A stretch of 64,000 nt of DNA. It comes from Kosmotoga olearia TBF 19.5.1 (lineage in GTDB: Bacteria; Thermotogota; Thermotogae; Petrotogales; Kosmotogaceae). A model generated the notes under the pieces. That model was not told where the DNA came from, made no database searches, and saw only the letters and a program-made list of their open reading frames with translations. Where the stretch lies: NCBI RefSeq assembly GCF_000023325.1, contig NC_012785.1, forward strand, positions 186,001-250,000, written 5' to 3'. Shown piece after piece: positions 17,131 to 24,836 of the stretch. Positions within the stretch are counted from its first letter, which is position 1, and every line of letters begins with the position of its first letter. A program made the translations under genes and the position numbers.

Positions 17131-18930
17131 GTGCCCACAGTAGAAAACACGATCCTTATCTGTGCAGGTGGAGCCTGTATTTCGGCCGGTGAAAAAAGTG
17201 TCAAAGACGCTCTTCAGGATTTGTTGAAAGAATATGCTCTTGATTCTGTCGTTAAGATAATTGAGACAGGTTGTATGGGCGCCTGCGACCTTGGCCCGAT
17301 AATTATTGTTTATCCCGAGGGTATTTTCTATCAGAAACTCACCCCGGAAAACGTTAGAAGGGTCGTCGAGGAGCACCTCCTGAAAGGCCGTATTGTTGAA
17401 GACATGCTCTATAAGGGCGAATTTGGCGAGGTTAAAGCAAAACCTCAGGAAGAGCTACCGTTCTTCACCAAGCAGGTTAAGATAGCAACGAGAAACCTCG
17501 GGGTCATCGATCCGCTCTCGATAGATGAATACATAGCCCGTGATGGTTATTTTGCTCTCCACAAAGCAATCAAAGAGATGACACCGGAAGAAGTAATATC
17601 TGAGGTCAAAAAAAGCGAGCTGCGCGGTCGCGGCGGCGCTGGATTTCCAACAGGCTTGAAATGGGAATTCGTTAGGAAGGCAAAGGGCGATATTAAATAC
17701 GTCATCTGTAACGCAGATGAAGGAGACCCTGGAGCCTTTATGGACAGAGCTATTCTTGAAGGAGACCCACACAGCGTCGTCGAAGCCATGACGATAGCCG
17801 CTTACGCGGTGGGGGCTCAAAAAGGATTCATTTACGTAAGAGCTGAGTACCCTCTGGCTATCGAACGATTCTCTAAAGCCCTTGAAACTGCACGCGAATA
17901 TGGTTTCCTGGGAAAGAACATACTTGGAACCGGGTTTAGCTTTGATATAGAAATCAGAATTGGTGCCGGTGCCTTTGTTTGTGGAGAAGAAACTGCACTT
18001 ATAAACTCTATTGAAGGTAAACGCGGTGTTCCAAGGGTAAAACCTCCATATCCAGCGACTTACGGTCTCTGGGGCAAACCCACCCTTATAAACAACGTTG
18101 AAACTTATGCAAATATAGCCCCCATCATTTTGCACGGTGGCGACTGGTTTGCTCAGTATGGAGTCGAAGGCTCGAGAGGAACAAAGGTCTTCGCTCTGGC
18201 AGGTAAAATAAAGAACACCGGGCTTGTTGAAGTGCCCATGGGAATTACCCTCAGAGAACTTATATATGAAATAGGCGGCGGCGTTCCAGATGGTAAGAAA
18301 CTGAAGGCGGTCCAGACTGGTGGCCCAAGCGGTGGGTGTATCCCCGAAGAACATCTCGATACTCCCATAACCTATGACAACTTGAAGAAACTTGGGACGA
18401 TTATCGGTTCTGGCGGAATGATAGTTATGGATGAAGATGATTGTATGGTTGACGTCGCAAAATTCTTCCTTGAGTTCACCGTTGAAGAGTCCTGTGGCCA
18501 GTGTACCCCATGCCGCGACGGTACTAAAAAGATGCTTGAGATACTGGAGAAGATCACCGCTGGTGAAGGAACTGAAGAAGATTTAGAGGTTCTCAAAGAA
18601 CTTGGAGAACACATAATGAAGACCTCTCTATGTGGGCTCGGACAAACAGCGCCACAGCCGGTGGTTTCAACGATGAGGTATTTCTGGGACGAATACATTG
18701 CCCATGTAAAAGAGAAGCGTTGTCCAGCCAAGCGCTGCAAGGAACTCACCAGAGTTGTCATAGATGAAGAGAAGTGTGTGGGATGTACCGCGTGTGCCCG
18801 CGTGTGCCCGGTGAACGGCATAATTGGGGATATAAGGAAACCCCACAGGATAGATCCAGAAATATGTACGCGATGCGGAAGCTGTATCGAGGTTTGTAGA
18901 TTCGACGCTATAAAGAAGGTTTCTCCATAA
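17131..18930 (+). CDS. hydB: Hydrogenase subunit HydB, NuoF-like flavoprotein
   Basis: 599 residues. An N-terminal thioredoxin-fold [2Fe-2S] domain (CAGGAC and CMGAC, residues 11-55) precedes the NuoF core: GRGGAGFPTGLKW (FMN/NADH) and CNADEGDPGAF, then [4Fe-4S] ligands ESCGQCTPC and SLCGLGQ. A C-terminal 2[4Fe-4S] ferredoxin domain (CVGCTACARVC, CTRCGSCIEVC) ends the protein. This is the complete NAD(H)- and ferredoxin-reacting subunit of bifurcating hydrogenases. GTG 17131 follows GAGGTG. The gene is closed by a strong terminator. Confidence 0.95.
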   Translation: MPTVENTILICAGGACISAGEKSVKDALQDLLKEYALDSVVKIIETGCMGACDLGPIIIVYPEGIFYQKLTPENVRRVVEEHLLKGRIVEDMLYKGEFGEVKAKPQEELPFFTKQVKIATRNLGVIDPLSIDEYIARDGYFALHKAIKEMTPEEVISEVKKSELRGRGGAGFPTGLKWEFVRKAKGDIKYVICNADEGDPGAFMDRAILEGDPHSVVEAMTIAAYAVGAQKGFIYVRAEYPLAIERFSKALETAREYGFLGKNILGTGFSFDIEIRIGAGAFVCGEETALINSIEGKRGVPRVKPPYPATYGLWGKPTLINNVETYANIAPIILHGGDWFAQYGVEGSRGTKVFALAGKIKNTGLVEVPMGITLRELIYEIGGGVPDGKKLKAVQTGGPSGGCIPEEHLDTPITYDNLKKLGTIIGSGGMIVMDEDDCMVDVAKFFLEFTVEESCGQCTPCRDGTKKMLEILEKITAGEGTEEDLEVLKELGEHIMKTSLCGLGQTAPQPVVSTMRYFWDEYIAHVKEKRCPAKRCKELTRVVIDEEKCVGCTACARVCPVNGIIGDIRKPHRIDPEICTRCGSCIEVCRFDAIKKVSP

Positions 18931-18936
18931 ATTCTC

Positions 18937-18968
18937 CTGCAAAACCCCACCGGGGTTTTGCAGTTTTT
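18937..18968 (+). terminator. Terminator of the hydC-hydB operon
   Basis: A perfect 12-bp stem (arms 18937-18948 and 18952-18963, loop 3 nt) followed by five T, 6 nt after the hydB stop. Confidence 0.92.
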
Positions 18969-19001
18969 AGTTATTAATAGTGGGTGAAAGGAGGAGCATG
19001 A

Positions 19002-19505
19002 ATGGCTGTTGAGGAAGTGAAAGAAACGGTCGCCAGTATATATGAAAAAGTAATGAGCGAAAGCCTTGAAAAGGGTGACATCCTGATAAATACGCTTCAT
19101 GCCATTCAGGATTATTATGGAAATTACATACCATTGGAAGCTACCGAAGCTTTGAGAGACATTATGGGAATCCCTCTGTCAAAGATCTACGAGGTCCTCA
19201 CCTTCTACACCATGTTCTCAACAGAGAAACGCGGTAAGTACATTATACGCGTTTGCAAGAGCCTTCCATGCCACGTAACCGGTGGAGAGAAGGTTGTAGA
19301 AGCACTGAAAGATACCCTTGGTATCGATTTCGGTAACACGACCGAAGACGGTTTGTTTACACTTGAAGAAAGCAGCTGTCTGGGGTTGTGCGGTGTGTCC
19401 CCGGTAATGATGATCAATGATGAAGCTTACGGAAATCTGACTCCCGATAAAGTAGAAAAAATCATCAATGAAATACGCGAAAAGGAAAGAAGTGATGCCA
19501 GATGA
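19002..19505 (+). CDS. Second NuoE-like [2Fe-2S] protein
   Basis: 167 residues, paralogous to HydC. The four [2Fe-2S] ligands are kept in CKSLPC and CLGLCG. YEVLTFYTMF corresponds to the family segment of HydC. GGAGG lies 7 nt before ATG 19002. It follows the hydB terminator, so it is separately expressed or fed by read-through, and overlaps the NuoF-like gene by 4 nt. Together they form a diaphorase-like pair, similar in layout to NuoE/NuoF pairs seen elsewhere in Thermotogae. Confidence 0.9.
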   Translation: MAVEEVKETVASIYEKVMSESLEKGDILINTLHAIQDYYGNYIPLEATEALRDIMGIPLSKIYEVLTFYTMFSTEKRGKYIIRVCKSLPCHVTGGEKVVEALKDTLGIDFGNTTEDGLFTLEESSCLGLCGVSPVMMINDEAYGNLTPDKVEKIINEIREKERSDAR

Positions 19506-21121
19506 AACCGATTACTGTGCTGGTCTCGGTGGATTCAAACAGCGTTTTGCTCGGTGCGAGGCACTTCAAGAATCATCTTGTGGGTCTGGTGAAGAAATAT
19601 AACCTGGACGGTATCGTTGAGGTGCTGGAAACAGGAAGCTTTGGGCGCTACGACGAAGGTGCTCTATTCCTGCTTCTACCAGACAACATCTTCTACAAAA
19701 TAAACTCTGAAGCAGACGTGGAAAGATTTGTTGAAGAGCAGCTTTTGAAAGGCCGAAGGGTTGAAGATCTCATTGTAGAAGAGCTTGAAGGATCTGAAAC
19801 CATCGAAGCCCGAACGATCACGAAGGAAGAGCGTATCGTTCTGAAACGTGCCGGCGAGATAAACCCGAAAAACATAGATGAATACATCGCTTTCGATGGT
19901 TATCAGGGTCTAGCAAAAGCCCTTCAAATGAGCCCTGAAGACGTTATAAAAGAAGTAAAGGAAAGCGGGCTCAGGGGACGTGGTGGAGCCGGATTCCCCG
20001 CAGGATTGAAATGGGAGTTCACATACAAGGTTGATGCTAAAGAGAAGTACGTCATATGTAACGCCGATGAAGGTGAACCTGGTACCTTTAAAGACAGATT
20101 GATAATGGAAGGTGACCCCCACTCTGTTATAGAAGGTATGGCCATCACCGCGTACGCTGTTGGCGCGAACAAGGGGTACATCTATATCAGAGGTGAATAC
20201 TTTGAATCAGTCAACAATCTGAGAATTGCCATTTCCCAGGCCTACGATTACGGATTGCTGGGTGAAAACATATTGGGCACCAACTTCTCCTTTGACCTAT
20301 CAGTTAGATTAGGTGCGGGTGCATACGTTTGTGGTGAAGAAACTGCCTTGATCGAGTCAATTGAAGGCCATGCTGGAAGGCCGAGATTGAAACCACCGTA
20401 TCCACCGGTGAAAGGCCTGTACCAGAAACCAACCGTAGTCAACAACGTTGAAACCTTCGCGAACGTTCCGTGGATAGTCCTCAACGGCGCGGAATGGTTC
20501 CGTTCTATTGGAACGGAAAGTTCACCCGGTACCAAGGTGTACTCACTCTGTGGAAACCTCGTTAGAAGAGGAATCACGGAGGTACCTATGGGAACCACGG
20601 TCGCAGAACTGATCTACAAACATGGTGGCGGAATAGCCAACGGAAGAAACCTTAAGATGGTTCAAACTGGTGGCGCTGCTGGTACTTTCATAAAACCAGA
20701 TGAAATAAACACGCCACTGGATTTCAATTCTTTTAGAGATTACGGTGTCGCACTTGGTTCAGGTGTTATTCTGGCTGTTGATGACACTCACTGTGCCGTT
20801 GACGTGGCTCTGAACCTGATGGAATTCTTCGCTCACGAATCCTGTGGCAAATGTTCACCTTGTCGTGAAGGTACAAAACTCATAGTCAATATTCTCAAAG
20901 AAATCAGCAAAGGTCGCGGAACAAAAGAAATGATTGGCCAGCTTTATGACATAGCTGAAACGATGCAGAATTCGGCATTTTGTGGCCTTGGCCAATCCGT
21001 TCCGGTACCTCTCAGATCCCTGCTTGATCGTTTCAGGGATGAGATTGAAGCCCATATTGGCGCCGAAAGCTGTCCTGTGGGTGTTTGTAAGTTCGAAAAG
21101 AAAAAGAAGAAAAGAAAATAA
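19502..21121 (+). CDS. Second NuoF-like flavoprotein with degenerate N-terminal cluster site
   Basis: 539 residues. The NuoF core is intact: GRGGAGFPAGLKW, CNADEGEPGTF, ESCGKCSPC and SAFCGLGQ, so FMN, NADH and one [4Fe-4S] cluster are expected. Compared with HydB, all four Cys of the N-terminal thioredoxin-fold domain are lost (VDSNSVLLGARHF and GSFGRYDEG in their place). The C-terminal ferredoxin domain is absent; the protein ends in a lysine-rich tail. It could oxidise NADH with the NuoE-like partner, but the electron acceptor is not encoded here. Confidence 0.9.
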   Translation: MKPITVLVSVDSNSVLLGARHFKNHLVGLVKKYNLDGIVEVLETGSFGRYDEGALFLLLPDNIFYKINSEADVERFVEEQLLKGRRVEDLIVEELEGSETIEARTITKEERIVLKRAGEINPKNIDEYIAFDGYQGLAKALQMSPEDVIKEVKESGLRGRGGAGFPAGLKWEFTYKVDAKEKYVICNADEGEPGTFKDRLIMEGDPHSVIEGMAITAYAVGANKGYIYIRGEYFESVNNLRIAISQAYDYGLLGENILGTNFSFDLSVRLGAGAYVCGEETALIESIEGHAGRPRLKPPYPPVKGLYQKPTVVNNVETFANVPWIVLNGAEWFRSIGTESSPGTKVYSLCGNLVRRGITEVPMGTTVAELIYKHGGGIANGRNLKMVQTGGAAGTFIKPDEINTPLDFNSFRDYGVALGSGVILAVDDTHCAVDVALNLMEFFAHESCGKCSPCREGTKLIVNILKEISKGRGTKEMIGQLYDIAETMQNSAFCGLGQSVPVPLRSLLDRFRDEIEAHIGAESCPVGVCKFEKKKKKRK

Positions 21122-21145
21122 TCTTTCCGTACAACTTTTTAACAA

Positions 21146-21175
21146 AAGAGGTCGGACTTCCCGGCCTCTTATTTT
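21146..21175 (+). terminator. Terminator after the second NuoEF pair
   Basis: A 10-bp stem with one G-U pair (21146-21155/21161-21170, loop 5 nt), then ATTTT. The next promoter begins inside its T-tract. Confidence 0.82.
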
Positions 21176-21183
21176 GATATAAT
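21175..21183 (+). promoter_or_regulatory. Promoter of the transglycosylase-amylase-exporter operon
   Basis: TGaTATAAT abutting the preceding terminator. The -10 ends 9 nt before ATG 21193, so the transcript is nearly leaderless. Confidence 0.6.
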
Positions 21184-21192
21184 ACGACAAGT

Positions 21193-22014
21193 ATGTCTGG
21201 AGAAAAAAAGTACGATTTACCTGTTTTTTTACTGATTTTATCCATAATTGTGGGACTTGCCGCAATTATATGGTATATGCCTACTAACCCAAGGATCCTT
21301 ACCGGAAAACAAACCGAAAAGATCCGGCGTCTTTCGGTTTTGTATAATGCTGGTCTGAATTCGGATTGTGGGGCAATCCTATCCAATGAATCTTACGATT
21401 ATGATGACAGCGTCCTCGAGGCATATCGCTACTTCTTCGGAATAAACCGGAAACCAATCGTGATGCTAGCAGGAATTAAAACAGTCGATAACAAAGGAAA
21501 GAAAATATTTTCGTCCAATCCCGTCATAGAATCGTACGTCAACAAAAACATGAGAAAGGTTATGCCAGAGCTTCGCAAAAGGATAGAAAGAGCTGTTCTT
21601 TCTTTGAACAGTTTTTCAAAATCCGATACGACATTCAAAAAAAGAATAGCACAGGAGATATATCACGCGATTATGGACTTCTCCAGCGCAAAGGTTGCGT
21701 TGACGATCAATAATGAAACCATAGATCTTGACCTTTCAAAAGTCGATCCATATCTTGTGGCTTCCATAATGCTCGTAGAATCGATGATGAACCCATACGC
21801 AGTGGCTGAAGAGAGAAGCATTAAACAGGATTTCTCCGATACTATATACTCGCGAGGCTTGATGCAAATCTACGAAACAACCTTCTGGCAGCTCAAGAGC
21901 TGGATAAACAATTCTGAACTCGATATGACCGTAGATGATCTGTGGTCAATAAGGAACAATATTTTTCTGGGAATGGTGTACTTGGCGTACGCCCAAACTT
22001 TGATCGAAAGGTAG
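21193..22014 (+). CDS. Membrane-anchored lytic transglycosylase-like protein
   Basis: 273 residues. An N-terminal hydrophobic helix (about 10-28) anchors it or acts as an uncleaved signal. The C-terminal half resembles SLT-type lysozyme-fold domains: LVASIMLVESMMNPYAV, with a likely catalytic Glu, and SRGLMQIYETTFW. Family members cleave peptidoglycan between MurNAc and GlcNAc. The residues 40-170 region is unassigned. There is no ribosome binding site before the ATG, in line with a leaderless start. It is followed 5 nt later by the amylase gene. Confidence 0.8.
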   Translation: MSGEKKYDLPVFLLILSIIVGLAAIIWYMPTNPRILTGKQTEKIRRLSVLYNAGLNSDCGAILSNESYDYDDSVLEAYRYFFGINRKPIVMLAGIKTVDNKGKKIFSSNPVIESYVNKNMRKVMPELRKRIERAVLSLNSFSKSDTTFKKRIAQEIYHAIMDFSSAKVALTINNETIDLDLSKVDPYLVASIMLVESMMNPYAVAEERSIKQDFSDTIYSRGLMQIYETTFWQLKSWINNSELDMTVDDLWSIRNNIFLGMVYLAYAQTLIER

Positions 22015-22019
22015 ATATT

Positions 22020-23510
22020 ATGTTTGATTGGCATACTTCCAAAGTTGTTTATCAGATTTTCCCGGATAGATTCAATATAGGCGATGGAAAAACAGCCAAA
22101 CAAAAGGAAAATGAAGGCCTCTATCCGCTTCCAGGCCAGAGAACGGTTGATTGGAAGGAAAAACCAAAAAGAACCGGTGACAGAACCCAGCAGCTTCTAT
22201 TTTGGGGTGGAGACTTAAAAGGAATAACAGAAAAAATCGATTACATAAAGTCGCTTGGAGCCGAAATAATTTATCTCACTCCCATCTTCTATGCCCATAC
22301 GAACCACAAATACGACACCATAGATTTTTTCAGGATAGACCCTGCCTTCGGAACACTCCAGGATTTCAAGGAACTCTGCGAAACCGCTCACCAGAAGGAT
22401 TTAAAAATAATCCTCGACGGTGTTTTCAACCATGTGGGGTTTGCTTCAAAATGGTTCAACGGATTGAACCTGTTTCCTGAAAAAGGAGCCTACCAATCCC
22501 CGAATTCTCCATATCGGGATTATTTCTACTTTTCGGGAGATAAATATAGGAGCTGGGTAAACTCCGGTTCTTTGCCAGAACTCAACCTTGATAACCCGGA
22601 ACTCCAGGAGATCCTGTTTACCGGTAAAAACTCGGTGGTAAAGTACTGGCTAAAGCAGGGTGCAGATGGCTGGCGAATTGATTGTGCACACGATATAGGA
22701 AATCTCAACCACATAATAGTTGAAGCAGCAAAAAGTGTTAAACCTGATGCACTCATAATTGGTGAGGTCTGGAATTATCCAAAGGGCTGGAACGAATTCG
22801 CAAGGCTCGATGGCATAATGAACTACCATTTCAGGTCCCTGGTGATAGATTTGCTGAAAGCGGACATGCCGGTTGAAACAGTAGCGAAAATAATGAAAGA
22901 TACCGTTGAGGACTGCGGTATTGATTATCTCTCAAAGTGCTGGAATATGCTCTCCTCACACGATGTCCCGCGTTTGTCAAATCTTTTCGACAACGAAAGA
23001 GATATTCGACTCGCTATCGCTCTCCAATTCAGCTTTCCAGGAGTTCCAATGATCTACTACGGAGAAGAGCTTGAGATGACCGGCGGAGAGGATCCTGAAA
23101 ACCGCGATGCGATGCGATGGGAAAATCTGAGCAACTCACCAGAACGGCTTAACTTCTACAAGAAATTGACTGAAATACGCAAGAAAAAAATTGCCCTACA
23201 AATAGGAAGCTTTGGCATTCTCTATACCTCGCAACCCGACAGGACAATCGTATTCAAACGCTCGACGGAAAGAATAGACGATCTGCTACTGATAGCTTTT
23301 AATCTTTCCTTTGAAAAGGTTCAATTCAAAACCTACATAAATGAAAGCACTTTAATGACGGGAACTCTTTTCAGGGATCTGTTCACCGGCGAAACGTTCC
23401 GAACGGACGTGTCGAACATCACCCTCCAGGTTGAACCACGATCCTTCAGAATTCTTGAGCCCATTATCGAAAGAGTCCCGGACAGGTACACACCATATAA
23501 GAGGGTGTAG
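22020..23510 (+). CDS. GH13 alpha-amylase family glycosidase (cyclomaltodextrinase/neopullulanase-like)
   Basis: 496 residues, no signal peptide, so probably cytoplasmic. The GH13 regions are in order: DGVFNHVG (about 120), GWRIDCAHD with the nucleophile Asp (about 220), IIGEVWN with the acid/base Glu (about 250), and SSHDVPR (about 310). YQIFPDRF at the N-terminus is typical of maltodextrin-degrading enzymes. ATG 22020 has AAAGGT 7 nt upstream. A 26-codon longer start at 21942 lies inside the transglycosylase gene and is rejected. It likely hydrolyses imported maltodextrins. Confidence 0.9.
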   Translation: MFDWHTSKVVYQIFPDRFNIGDGKTAKQKENEGLYPLPGQRTVDWKEKPKRTGDRTQQLLFWGGDLKGITEKIDYIKSLGAEIIYLTPIFYAHTNHKYDTIDFFRIDPAFGTLQDFKELCETAHQKDLKIILDGVFNHVGFASKWFNGLNLFPEKGAYQSPNSPYRDYFYFSGDKYRSWVNSGSLPELNLDNPELQEILFTGKNSVVKYWLKQGADGWRIDCAHDIGNLNHIIVEAAKSVKPDALIIGEVWNYPKGWNEFARLDGIMNYHFRSLVIDLLKADMPVETVAKIMKDTVEDCGIDYLSKCWNMLSSHDVPRLSNLFDNERDIRLAIALQFSFPGVPMIYYGEELEMTGGEDPENRDAMRWENLSNSPERLNFYKKLTEIRKKKIALQIGSFGILYTSQPDRTIVFKRSTERIDDLLLIAFNLSFEKVQFKTYINESTLMTGTLFRDLFTGETFRTDVSNITLQVEPRSFRILEPIIERVPDRYTPYKRV

Positions 23511-23514
23511 CACT

Positions 23515-24432
23515 GTGAATAAAAGAGTTACCGCAACACTCCTGCTGGCAACTACTGCCATCATCTGGGGAGAATCATATCTTTTTACAAAGGTGGCTGT
23601 AGAAAGCATGCCACCAATGACCCTTGCGCTCTTCAGGTTTATCGTGGCTGTGGCTGTTTTTATTCCAGTACAAATCAAAAAAGGCGTGTGCCCGAAAAGA
23701 ACAACCAAGCAACGCTTCAATATCGCGATGGCCGGGTTTTTCGGGGTTACCCTTTATTTTCTTTTCGAAAACTACGGGTTGCGCCTTACAAGCGCTTCAG
23801 ACGCTTCTCTGCTGGTCTCATCTGCCCCGATTCTAACGATGATCCTGTACGACATCCTACACAGAAAATTCGATGGTCTCGAATATTTAGGGAGTACCAT
23901 TGCCTTTATAGGAATATCCATAGTGATTTATGGCGGGCAATTCTCTGAGGGTTCAAGCGTGCTGGGAAATTCCCTTTCATTTCTCGCAGCGCTTTCATGG
24001 GCAGGTTATACGTACTTTTTCGATAAAGTGAAAGACTCCTCCATAGCTACGATTGTACAGCTGATGGTGTGGGGTATAGTTTTCATCACGCCCTTCAGCA
24101 TTATAGAGGTCTTCTTTTTGAAAGATCCGGTGATTTTTTCAGTAGAAGCTGTTTCAGGAGTACTGTATCTGGGAATACTGGCATCCGCCCTTGGATACCT
24201 GATGTGGGGAAAGGGAATACATCTCTGGGGAGGAAAAGCGGCCACCCTCTGGGTGTACACAATCCCCGTTTTCACCATCTTAGGCGACATCATATTCTTG
24301 AAACATCGCCCTTCGCTTTTCTTCTACGTTGGCGCATTACTGGTAGGAATGGGAATGTCTATCGCTATATGGCGTCAAAGGAAACACCTTCAAGTTCAAG
24401 AAGAAAACGCTTCCACTCAAGGCCTGCACTGA
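23515..24432 (+). CDS. EamA/DMT-family transporter
   Basis: 305 residues with about ten hydrophobic helices in two homologous halves, as in the EamA family of drug/metabolite exporters. The first half contains IIWGESYLFTKVAVESM PP-type TM1 and TM2 features, the second AALSWAGYTYFFDK. The substrate is unknown. GTG 23515 follows GAGGGTG. An earlier start at 23431 lies within the amylase gene and is rejected. The last 68 nt overlap the convergent ogt gene. Confidence 0.87.
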   Translation: MNKRVTATLLLATTAIIWGESYLFTKVAVESMPPMTLALFRFIVAVAVFIPVQIKKGVCPKRTTKQRFNIAMAGFFGVTLYFLFENYGLRLTSASDASLLVSSAPILTMILYDILHRKFDGLEYLGSTIAFIGISIVIYGGQFSEGSSVLGNSLSFLAALSWAGYTYFFDKVKDSSIATIVQLMVWGIVFITPFSIIEVFFLKDPVIFSVEAVSGVLYLGILASALGYLMWGKGIHLWGGKAATLWVYTIPVFTILGDIIFLKHRPSLFFYVGALLVGMGMSIAIWRQRKHLQVQEENASTQGLH

Positions 24433-24826
24433 ACCCCCCGATACCTCTCGCTGAAACAACCCTGTGACACGGAATGACAATGGGCAGCGGGTTGCGCTTC
24501 ATAATCTGTCCAACAGCCCTGGCAGCCCCCGGGCTTCCTGCCGCTTTTGCAACCTCACCGTAGGTGACAACCCTTCCAAAAGGAATCTCCTTAACGTACA
24601 AAAGAACCTTCTTTTTAAACCCGGCATAAGGCAAATACAGTGGAAAGTCAAAGGTTTTTCTGCACCCTTCGAGGTATTCCTGGATTTGCGTGGTAAAAGG
24701 AGGCAGAGACTTTGGAGCCAGTTTGCTGTCAAACACAAGCTCTATCCTCGAAAGCATTCCATAATCAGCATGCAAAAGAATAGCACCTATCTCCGTGGTT
24801 ACAACTCCAAGCTCCGTGGCCATCAC
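24365..24826 (-). CDS. ogt: Methylated-DNA--protein-cysteine methyltransferase
   Basis: 153 residues; removes alkyl groups from O6-alkylguanine by transfer to its own Cys. The active site PCHRVV (about 117-122) is preceded by GRVVTYGEVA and the helix-turn-helix region GSPGAARAVGQIMKRNP. Start uncertain between GTG 24826 and ATG 24823, since AGAGG is very close to both. It lies 10 nt after smc and probably shares its transcript. The C-terminal coding sequence overlaps the 3' end of the EamA gene on the other strand. Confidence 0.93.
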   Translation of the reverse strand: MMATELGVVTTEIGAILLHADYGMLSRIELVFDSKLAPKSLPPFTTQIQEYLEGCRKTFDFPLYLPYAGFKKKVLLYVKEIPFGRVVTYGEVAKAAGSPGAARAVGQIMKRNPLPIVIPCHRVVSARGIGGFSAGLEWKRFLLELEGVSFDAI

Positions 24827-24836
24827 CTCTAAAAAA

